The position numbers and the translations under genes were made by a program. From CAZUCD01 sp964618855 (GTDB lineage Bacteria > Sumerlaeota > Sumerlaeia > SLMS01 > JANRJK01): 5,332 nt of DNA. The notes below the pieces were generated by a model that saw only the letters and a list, made by a program, of their open reading frames with translations, was not told the DNA's origin and ran no database searches. Of this stretch, positions 1 through 5,332 are shown one piece after another (position 1 is the first letter of the stretch; every line of letters starts with the position of its first letter). The stretch lies in contig CAZUCD010000207.1 in the NCBI GenBank assembly GCA_964618855.1, positions 1 through 5,332 of the forward strand, in the 5' to 3' direction.

Positions 1-1990
1 TCGGTCTGTCGTCCTTCATGCCGCCCATGCGCGCGTTCGGCGTGTTTGCGAGCAGCAGGTATGGGTACGTGAAGCCCCCATCGATCGACAGCAGGATGTT
101 TACGTTCGCGGTGTTCACCCCGTTGGCGGTCGTGCCGGCGACATTCCACGTCACCGTTTGCGGGGAGGTCGTCCACGTCACTGCCGTGTTTGGACTCGTG
201 ATGCTGAACGGACCAGCCGCCGTTGTTACCGTGAGGCTCCGGTCGACGGAGTTGATGCCACCACCGCCCGCGCGATTGTCCCGGACGTAGCAGCGGAACA
301 GCAGCGCGTTCCCCCCCGACCGCGCGAGCTGCGGGTACTTCTCCGACTGGTCCGGTGCGCTGGCCAGAATGCTCGACAGGTTGGGGAAGGTGCGGGATGC
401 GTCCGTCGTGGGCGGACGCGACCGAAAGATCGGGCTCAACCCGTTGTCGGAAGCCTGGAGGGTCTGCGACGGACCGAGGTTCCTCTGCTCCCAGCAGTAC
501 GTGATCGTGTCGCCGTTGGTGTCGTTGCCCGTCGCGGTGAGGGTGAAGGCCGTCGCGAATGGAATCGTGACGGCGGCGCCGGTCGTGACGGTCGGCAGGG
601 AGTTGTTCGTCGCGGTCGCGGTGGCGCACATCGGCGCCACGCCGAAGCGCGTGATCATCTGCTCGATCGAGATGTGGTGGAAGTAGGCGTCGCTCTGGTT
701 CTGGACGCTGTCCGCGCCGCAGAGCCACCCGGCGGGGTTGGACCCCGGGCCGGCGTATCCCATGATCGTCGTGCCGGAGCCGATCTCGTACGCGGTCGAG
801 GCGGAGTACTGCCCCGCTGCGCCGCAGAACCCGGCGTTCGAGTTGAACGTGTGCGCGGCTCCCATCTGGTGCCCGACCTCGTGGCAGACGTAGTCCACCC
901 AGAATGGATCGCCCGTGGGGGAGCCCGAGCCCGTCACGCCGCGCGCCTTCTGGCCCGTTGTGCAAACGATCCCGAGCGCCTGCGCCACGCCGCCGGAGTT
1001 CGTCCCGAACACGTGCCCGATGTCGTAGTTCGCGTCGCCGATGACGGTGTCCACCTTCGTCTGGTTCTCCGCCATCATCGCGGTGGCGTTGCCGTTCGTG
1101 TAGCCGTCGGTGCCCGCGTTGGTGAAGACGAGGGAGCTGTTGTTGGCGACGAGGACGAAGCGGACGGCGACCTCGCGCTCGAACACCTGGTTCACGCGGT
1201 TCATCGCAGTGACGATGCCCGCCTGACCAAGCGCAACGGATGCGGCCGAGGGCGCCGAGACGAAGGCCGTGTACTCCGCCGTTCCCGCGCAGGCCATGCG
1301 GAAGTTTCGCCGCTGCGTGCCGTTGGAGACGCGCGGGGCGCTCTGCGCGGCGGTCGAGAGCGAGGGCGCGCCGCCGTCCGACGTCTCGCAGCGCCATTCC
1401 TCTCGGTCGGCCCGGTAGCCCTTCACGTTGTAGCTCGAGTAGGTCGTCGTGTCCCCGGCCCACCAGGGATCGACGTAGTAGGATCCCAGCGGGGAGATCA
1501 CGGAGGCGTGGAACCCGGCCTCGGTCCAGTCGCATCGGATCGTCGCCGATGGATCATCGAGTCCCTGTCCAAGGTAGGTCATCGTGCCCGGCGCGAGGTT
1601 CGCCTCGAACCCGGGTTCCCAGATGGGGGAGGCCACGATGGAGAACCGCTCGTAGGTGCCGTCGGGACGCGGCACGTTCAGCACGATCGCGGAGTCCTCG
1701 ACGCGCGCGACGGAGTCCTCCATCGGCGCCTTGGAGAGTGTTTCGTGCAGCAGGTCGCTGTTCAGTTCAAAGACGGTGCAGTTGTCCGGGCGGATCCACT
1801 CGACCAGGTCCGCGCGTGGCGCGGGTTCGGCATCGAGGGCATACCATGCGCCGTCCGGTGATTCGCGGTAGTCGGTGCCGGCCGCGAACACGCCCGAGGT
1901 TGCCACGCACAGGGTTGCGGCCACTGCGGCAAAGGTTGCCAACGCGACGGCAAGACTCCCCCCCGCGCCATGGGTTGATGCACGAGACAT
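1..1990 (-). CDS. Secreted reprolysin-like (M12B-type) zinc metallopeptidase with Ig-like domains, 3' end cut by window edge
   Basis: An open frame of 663 codons reads from ATG at 1990 to the window edge without a stop. Residues 1-36 look like a Sec signal peptide with a hydrophobic Ala/Val/Leu core, probably cleaved after SGVFA. About 37-225 is a likely prodomain. The catalytic domain spans about 226-455 and contains the metzincin site HEVGHQMGAAH (zinc ligands H370, H374, H380; catalytic E371; G377) and a Met-turn TTIMGYA (M410). The stretch NYDIGHVFGT followed by GQKARGVTGS is typical of bacterial reprolysin-like secreted peptidases. An Ig/cadherin-like segment follows (about 460-590), then a second beta-rich module from F595 with TVTWNVAGT and a SIDGG turn. 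The start is supported by AGGAG six bases upstream. It should be exported and hydrolyse proteins extracellularly; its substrate is unknown. The missing C-terminus could carry more Ig repeats or a sorting domain. The family call is firm. Confidence 0.93.
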   Translation of the reverse strand, partial: MSRASTHGAGGSLAVALATFAAVAATLCVATSGVFAAGTDYRESPDGAWYALDAEPAPRADLVEWIRPDNCTVFELNSDLLHETLSKAPMEDSVARVEDSAIVLNVPRPDGTYERFSIVASPIWEPGFEANLAPGTMTYLGQGLDDPSATIRCDWTEAGFHASVISPLGSYYVDPWWAGDTTTYSSYNVKGYRADREEWRCETSDGGAPSLSTAAQSAPRVSNGTQRRNFRMACAGTAEYTAFVSAPSAASVALGQAGIVTAMNRVNQVFEREVAVRFVLVANNSSLVFTNAGTDGYTNGNATAMMAENQTKVDTVIGDANYDIGHVFGTNSGGVAQALGIVCTTGQKARGVTGSGSPTGDPFWVDYVCHEVGHQMGAAHTFNSNAGFCGAAGQYSASTAYEIGSGTTIMGYAGPGSNPAGWLCGADSVQNQSDAYFHHISIEQMITRFGVAPMCATATATNNSLPTVTTGAAVTIPFATAFTLTATGNDTNGDTITYCWEQRNLGPSQTLQASDNGLSPIFRSRPPTTDASRTFPNLSSILASAPDQSEKYPQLARSGGNALLFRCYVRDNRAGGGGINSVDRSLTVTTAAGPFSITSPNTAVTWTTSPQTVTWNVAGTTANGVNTANVNILLSIDGGFTYPYLLLANTPNARMGGMKDDRP

Positions 1991-1996
1991 GTAAGA

Positions 1997-2001
1997 CTCC
2001 T
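1997..2001 (-). promoter_or_regulatory. Ribosome binding site of the reprolysin-like peptidase gene
   Basis: AGGAG is read on the minus strand six bases before the ATG at 1990. It fixes this start, which also gives a complete signal peptide with a short n-region. Confidence 0.8.
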
Positions 2002-2026
2002 AGGCCTGTTTTCGTACGTAGCGGGG

Positions 2027-2055
2027 AGTCTATTGCATGCAGGCGGTGGCGGCAA
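2027..2055 (-). promoter_or_regulatory. Candidate sigma70-like promoter for the reprolysin-like peptidase gene
   Basis: On the minus strand TTGCCG (2055-2050) and TAGACT (2032-2027) are separated by exactly 17 bases. Each matches 4 of 6 consensus bases of the -35 and -10 boxes. Transcription would begin near 2020, giving a leader of about 30 bases that includes the ribosome binding site. It suggests the peptidase has its own promoter and is not simply co-transcribed with the iron-sulfur gene upstream. In GC-rich DNA such matches also occur by chance. Confidence 0.35.
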
Positions 2056-2065
2056 CCCTAGGTTG
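2053..2065. repeat. Short inverted repeat CAACC-CTA-GGTTG
   Basis: Two perfect 5-base arms flank a 3-base centre in the gap between the two minus-strand genes. The repeat overlaps the candidate -35 box of the peptidase promoter, where an operator could sit. It is short, so a regulatory role is only a guess. Confidence 0.3.
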
Positions 2066-2165
2066 AGCCGCGGGTTCACCCTGGTTCCATCAGCGATGCC
2101 CATTGCCGAGGGGGACGCGACGTTCCCTGTCCGTAACTGAGTCCCCGCCTCCGACCTCGGGCCTC

Positions 2166-2187
2166 CGGTCCCCGTTATTCGGGACCG
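2166..2187. other. Hairpin spanning the stop codon of the iron-sulfur gene
   Basis: CGGTCCC (2166-2172) pairs with GGGACCG (2181-2187) over an 8-base loop that contains the TAA stop at 2177-2175. A seven-pair GC-rich stem could stabilise the 3' end of the message or slow readthrough. No T-tract follows on the minus strand, so it is not a canonical intrinsic terminator. Confidence 0.4.
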
Positions 2188-2651
2188 CGGCTCCCCATCG
2201 CCTTCTCGACCGCCTCGAAAATCCTGATGTAGCCTGTGCATCGGCATATGTTCCCCTCGAGGGCCTCGCGGACGCCGCCGGGGGCGCGCTCGGGGTGGCG
2301 GATGTGTGCGACCGCGGAGAGGATCATCCCCGGCGTGCAGATGCCGCATTGCGCCCCGCCGCATTCGAGGAACGCGCGCTGCACGGGGTGCATTCGCTCC
2401 CCGAAGGACTCGTCGATCCCCTCGATCGTCTCCACCTCGCGCCCCTCCACCTGGCAGAACGGGACGAGGCAGCTCATGACGGGTTCGCCATCGAGCAGCA
2501 CGGTGCATGCGCCGCACTCCCCCTCGCCGCAGCCCTCCTTGGTGCCGGTCAGGTTGAGCTCCGTGCGCAGCACGTCGAGCAGCCGCGCCATGCCGTGCGC
2601 GGTGGCGCTGGCGGGGCGGCGGTTGAGGGTGAATCGGATGGGATGGCTCAT
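2175..2651 (-). CDS. CoxS/XdhC-type (2Fe-2S)-binding subunit of a molybdenum hydroxylase
   Basis: A complete 158-residue protein, the usual length for the small subunit of xanthine dehydrogenase/CO dehydrogenase family enzymes. The N-terminal plant-type ferredoxin domain has GCGEGECGAC with C41, C46, C49 and a fourth ligand C61. The C-terminal four-helix domain has QCGICTPGM (C102, C105) and NICRCTGY (C136, C138) for the second [2Fe-2S] cluster. All eight ligands are present. In known complexes this subunit passes electrons between the molybdopterin-bearing large subunit and the FAD subunit; there is no signal peptide, so it is probably cytoplasmic unless carried out by a Tat-bearing partner. 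The start at 2651 opens directly on the first beta strand (IRFTLN), as in the family, but has no clear Shine-Dalgarno; an in-frame ATG at 2699 would add 16 residues and has none either. The substrate cannot be inferred: no large, FAD or maturation gene lies in the window. Confidence 0.93.
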   Translation of the reverse strand: MSHPIRFTLNRRPASATAHGMARLLDVLRTELNLTGTKEGCGEGECGACTVLLDGEPVMSCLVPFCQVEGREVETIEGIDESFGERMHPVQRAFLECGGAQCGICTPGMILSAVAHIRHPERAPGGVREALEGNICRCTGYIRIFEAVEKAMGSRGPE

Positions 2652-2831
2652 GGGGCGCGGTGACCGGTCGTCGTCTGGTCCAACACTGCACGAATTCATC
2701 GCGCGCAGGCGAGGGGCGAGCAAGGCGGAAAAGGTCCCGGAGCCGATGACTTTTCTGTTGCCGGGAACTCGGTCGCATGCAGCCATTGCGGCATCCAGTG
2801 GAATCATACCCGATGTGGTTGGAGGAAGGCC
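2652..2831. other. Divergent intergenic region between the iron-sulfur gene and the three-module protease gene
   Basis: About 180 bases separate two outward-facing genes, so promoters for both should lie here. I see no convincing -35/-10 pair, operator or riboswitch in either direction. If the alternative iron-sulfur start at 2699 is used, the region shrinks to about 130 bases. Confidence 0.5.
2821..2825 (+). promoter_or_regulatory. Ribosome binding site deciding the start of the three-module protease gene
   Basis: GGAGG lies six bases before the ATG at 2832. The alternative in-frame ATG at 2895 is preceded only by ten consecutive G residues, so the upstream start is preferred. Confidence 0.75.
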
Positions 2832-5332
2832 ATGCGAAGCTCGACAGACCCCGGAACCATACGATCCAACGCTGCGCCGCCCGTGGGGGGGGGGATGCGT
2901 GTTGGCAAGCTCGCATCGGCCGGGCTCGTGTTCGCCCTGTGCGCGGCATGCCCCGGCCCGGCCGCGGGCGAAGATTCTGCGGCGCGGGAGGCGATGCGGG
3001 AGGAGCCGTTCCTTGCTGAACCGCACCAATACTGCGCCACCGACGAGGTTTTCCTCGAGCGCAATCCGCTCGAACGAAACGCGTGCAGCTACTGCAGCAC
3101 GGACTGCGGGTGCAATGACCCCGTCTATCGCGACTCATACGCCCCCAATTGCGCTACTCCACTAAAGAGCATCCGACTTGTCGTCCACATTGTCTGCGAC
3201 GATTCGGGTGCAAACTGCGCCACAACCAAAGGCAACGTCCTCCAGACAGTGGCAAAGATGAACGATGCCTACCGGCAGTGGGGGATTCAGTTCGTTCTGG
3301 AGGTCCGAACGATCAACGAGACGGACTATCTCGCCTTCTCGCAGTCCTCCGAGGAATCCAGTTTGAAGGCCTTCGCAGCAGATCCCGCGACTCACCTCAA
3401 TGCCTTTGCCGTTAAGTCGATTCTGACTGCTGACGGATTCGCACCTGAGGGGTATGGGACGTTTCCATGGGAATCGCACGCGACGGGCAACCTGGGAGGC
3501 ATTGTCTATCGGGAGGATCCCTCGGTGCTTCTGCCTTGGCGGCTCCTCAGCCACGAGGTGGGGCATTGTCTTGGACTACTCCACACGCATCAGTGCTCAG
3601 ACACCTGCAGCTCGTGCACGGAGAATCCAAATGGCACCAACGGAGATACGACGGGCGACCTTTGCTCCGACACGAACGCGACCTCCGTCGCTGACGGCTC
3701 CTGTGCCATAGCTCCAGGTGCGGCATGCCCGGGACATGTCTACGCCAATCCGCCGAAGTACAACATGATGGGGTATGCCTTTGGTTGCATGGACGGATTC
3801 ACGCGACAGCAGGCGGGGAGAATGCACTGCTGGATTGAGTCGAGGCTTTCCGGATGGCTGGCTCCCAACCCAATGGGATTGCCCATCGAGGACGAGATGA
3901 ACTGGCAGTCCGGCGATTCGAACGAGGAGGTCGCAAATGCCGGGCTGAATGAGGTCGCTCGCGCCGATTCGTGGGAAGACCCACCAGGGCCCTACTTGAA
4001 CCAGACTCGGTGGACGTCCACGACGACGGACCAGACGCTCTATAAGCCCATGCGGCTTACCCTCACCTACAGCATCGTGCCCGACAATACCTCGATCACG
4101 GCCAACACATTGATCCCCGGATCAGTAACCGGCGGGTCCAACTTGATCGCCACGATGAACGCCTCCTTCGGCAGTCAGACTCTTTGGAGGGACCGCATCC
4201 GTGCTAGCTTCGACAGGATCGAGGAGCTGACTCCGATAACCTTCGTCGAGGTGACCGAGACGGGTTCGCCTGCCCCCTTCCCCGCGTCCGGGGGGAGTGC
4301 CACGCAGGTCGCCACCCGCGGCGACATTCGGATCGCCATGCGCCCGTTCGCGGGCTCCGGCGGTGTGACGGGGTACGCCTACCTCCCCGCGCAAGGCGGG
4401 GACATCGTCCTCGATTCAGCGGACGTCTCCAGTTTCGCAAACTCGGCGAACGACCACCGGTTCTTCCGAAACCAGATGATGAAGCTGATCGGCCGCGCCC
4501 TCGGCCTCGAATACGTGCGTCCGGCAAACGGGACCAAGCTCATGGAGGAAGCCGTCAGTTCCGCCTTCGACGGTCCCCAGGAGGATGACATTCGTGGGCT
4601 TCAGTACCTTTACGGGGACTATTACGAGCCGAACGAGACGGCCGGTGCGGCGGCGTATCTTTGTACATTGGCCCCCCAACCTCGGGTCGACGCCGACGAG
4701 GAATATCCCCAGGACTCGCGAGACGACTACGAGGGGGGGTATCACCGGGAGGAAGTGCAGCAGGTGATCAACCAGATCATCGAGGAGGAAGCATCGACAG
4801 GCGACCTGCCGACGGACTTCTCCGCACTACCGGATAGCCCTGACGGCATCAACCCCGTGATCTACGGGGTGGACAATCGCCGTGAATGGCACCAAGTGAC
4901 GAACGCGAACCACCTCGCGCTCGCGAAGTCCACCGTCCTCGTCACGTGCCGCACCAACCTGACGCAAGAAAGTGACGGTCGATGGAGATTGGTCACATAT
5001 CCATGGGCTTCACCTTTTGGGTGGGACCCCCTGACCGGGGCATGCCAACCCACGTTCGGGACCGTGCCCTTCTGCAGCTCGGAACCATTCCGCAACCAAC
5101 CAGTGGGCGGGTACTGCACCGGGTTTCTCGTCGCCCCGGACATTGTGGTCACGGCGGGTCACTGCACCCAGCCGGGGACTTTCGTCCAAGGGCAGGCGTT
5201 TATCCTAGGGTACGCCATGAAGTCGAACAACGTCATCCCGACTCGTTGGGATCCATCAGAAGTGTATTTTGGCGCTAAGCTGATCGATCACCAGCTTACG
5301 AGCGCTGGGGTTGACTATGCGGTCATTCGCCT
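2832..5332 (+). CDS. Secreted three-module protease: M43/pappalysin-like metzincin, degenerate matrixin domain, trypsin-like serine protease; 3' end cut by window edge
   Basis: One frame of 833 codons is open from ATG 2832 to the edge. Residues 1-46 form a signal peptide with a long n-region, a core GLVFALCAA and a likely cut near PGPAAG. A Cys cluster (C85, C88, C92, C94) precedes the first domain. Residues 113-342 are an M43/pappalysin-like metzincin with HEVGHCLGLLH (ligands H241, H245, H251; catalytic E242), a Cys-rich loop and the Met-turn NMMGY (M313). Residues 408-595 match a matrixin domain (LTYSIVPD, GDIRIAM, DDIRGLQYLYG) but have KLIGRALGLEY where HExxHxxGxxH belongs. An acidic linker (620-660) leads to a trypsin-like domain from VIYG (676), with CTGFLVAP and TAGHC (H777; C762 and C778 likely disulfide-bonded) and DYAVIR (D828). 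The nucleophilic Ser would lie beyond the window. The protein is probably extracellular or periplasmic; substrates are unknown. Domain assignments are strong; joint function is inference. Confidence 0.9.
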   Translation, partial: MRSSTDPGTIRSNAAPPVGGGMRVGKLASAGLVFALCAACPGPAAGEDSAAREAMREEPFLAEPHQYCATDEVFLERNPLERNACSYCSTDCGCNDPVYRDSYAPNCATPLKSIRLVVHIVCDDSGANCATTKGNVLQTVAKMNDAYRQWGIQFVLEVRTINETDYLAFSQSSEESSLKAFAADPATHLNAFAVKSILTADGFAPEGYGTFPWESHATGNLGGIVYREDPSVLLPWRLLSHEVGHCLGLLHTHQCSDTCSSCTENPNGTNGDTTGDLCSDTNATSVADGSCAIAPGAACPGHVYANPPKYNMMGYAFGCMDGFTRQQAGRMHCWIESRLSGWLAPNPMGLPIEDEMNWQSGDSNEEVANAGLNEVARADSWEDPPGPYLNQTRWTSTTTDQTLYKPMRLTLTYSIVPDNTSITANTLIPGSVTGGSNLIATMNASFGSQTLWRDRIRASFDRIEELTPITFVEVTETGSPAPFPASGGSATQVATRGDIRIAMRPFAGSGGVTGYAYLPAQGGDIVLDSADVSSFANSANDHRFFRNQMMKLIGRALGLEYVRPANGTKLMEEAVSSAFDGPQEDDIRGLQYLYGDYYEPNETAGAAAYLCTLAPQPRVDADEEYPQDSRDDYEGGYHREEVQQVINQIIEEEASTGDLPTDFSALPDSPDGINPVIYGVDNRREWHQVTNANHLALAKSTVLVTCRTNLTQESDGRWRLVTYPWASPFGWDPLTGACQPTFGTVPFCSSEPFRNQPVGGYCTGFLVAPDIVVTAGHCTQPGTFVQGQAFILGYAMKSNNVIPTRWDPSEVYFGAKLIDHQLTSAGVDYAVIR
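2885..2894 (+). repeat. Ten-G homopolymer between two in-frame start codons
   Basis: Ten consecutive G bases sit 53 bases after the preferred ATG (2832) and abut a second in-frame ATG (2895). In the preferred reading the tract encodes three glycines in the signal peptide n-region. It is the longest homopolymer I noticed in the window; other G/C runs reach seven. It could slip during replication, or it could be a sequencing-error spot. Confidence 0.85.
4053..4616 (+). other. Matrixin-like pseudoprotease domain inside the three-module protein
   Basis: Residues 408-595 keep the matrixin framework: the opening strand LTYSIVPD, the structural strand GDIRIAM, the segment GDIVLDSAD, the active-site helix with its turn GLEY, the Met-turn region NGTKLMEE (M571) and the closing DDIRGLQYLYG. 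The three zinc His are K551, R555 and Y561 and the catalytic Glu is L552; the conserved turn glycine G558 remains. The frame is unbroken and no stop occurs, which suggests a maintained non-catalytic domain and not decay. It might act as a spacer, substrate-binding or inhibitory module; none of these is shown. Confidence 0.8.

Noticed and set aside
158..1861. A 567-codon plus-strand open frame, and a 273-codon one at 1240-2061
   Set aside because: They lie antisense to the reprolysin-like peptidase, whose frame shows a signal peptide, an active site and a Met-turn. Their Arg/Val-rich translations have no recognisable domain and are typical GC-rich shadows.
1958..1964. A seven-G run (coding strand) in the signal peptide of the reprolysin-like gene, as a partner to the G10 tract
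   Set aside because: Other seven-base G/C runs occur inside coding regions (311-317, 4733-4739), so this one is not exceptional in such GC-rich DNA.
2166..2187. Hairpin at the end of the iron-sulfur gene as an intrinsic terminator
   Set aside because: No T-tract follows on the minus strand, and the stop codon sits in the loop; kept only as a hairpin.
2651..2699. Upstream ATG at 2699 as the start of the iron-sulfur gene
   Set aside because: It would add 16 residues not expected in the family and has no better ribosome binding site.
2940..2951. Lipobox for lipoprotein anchoring of the three-module protease (Cys37 or Cys40)
   Set aside because: The residues before each Cys (FAL-C, CAA-C) do not fit the usual [LVI][ASTVI][GAS]C pattern; a cut near PGPAAG is more likely.
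1762..3138. A 458-codon minus-strand open frame covering the iron-sulfur gene in another frame
   Set aside because: The CoxS-type protein with all eight ligands is in a different frame; this one has low-complexity Arg/Pro-rich composition.

Overview
This is a high-GC bacterial window with three protein-coding genes, two of which run off its edges. No rRNA, tRNA, CRISPR array, insertion sequence or origin was found. The GC-rich composition, the Sec-type signal peptides and the large secreted metzincins point to a Gram-negative bacterium with a big extracellular protease repertoire. The style of these proteins resembles Planctomycetota and similar environmental lineages. That placement is an impression from family resemblance and was not tested.

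Layout. Positions 1-1990 (minus) hold a secreted reprolysin-like (M12B-type) zinc metallopeptidase with a signal peptide, a prodomain, an intact HExxHxxGxxH site with Met-turn, and Ig-like domains; its C-terminus lies beyond base 1. Positions 1991-2174 are a gap carrying a good ribosome binding site and a plausible sigma70-like promoter for that gene. Positions 2175-2651 (minus) encode a complete CoxS/xanthine-dehydrogenase-type [2Fe-2S] small subunit, without any large or FAD subunit beside it. Positions 2652-2831 are a divergent intergenic region. Positions 2832-5332 (plus) hold one uninterrupted open frame that runs off the right edge. It encodes a secreted protein with three protease modules in series: an M43/pappalysin-like metzincin with all catalytic residues, a matrixin-like domain whose zinc ligands and catalytic Glu are all replaced, and a trypsin-like (S1/V8-like) serine protease domain whose His and Asp are visible and whose Ser would lie outside the window.

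The two secreted proteases are unrelated in domain order, lie on opposite strands and flank the electron-transfer subunit. Nothing in the sequence shows that the three act together. The most unusual item is the three-module protein: an apparently active metalloprotease and a serine protease joined through a dead matrixin fold, with a ten-G tract between two in-frame start codons at its 5' end.
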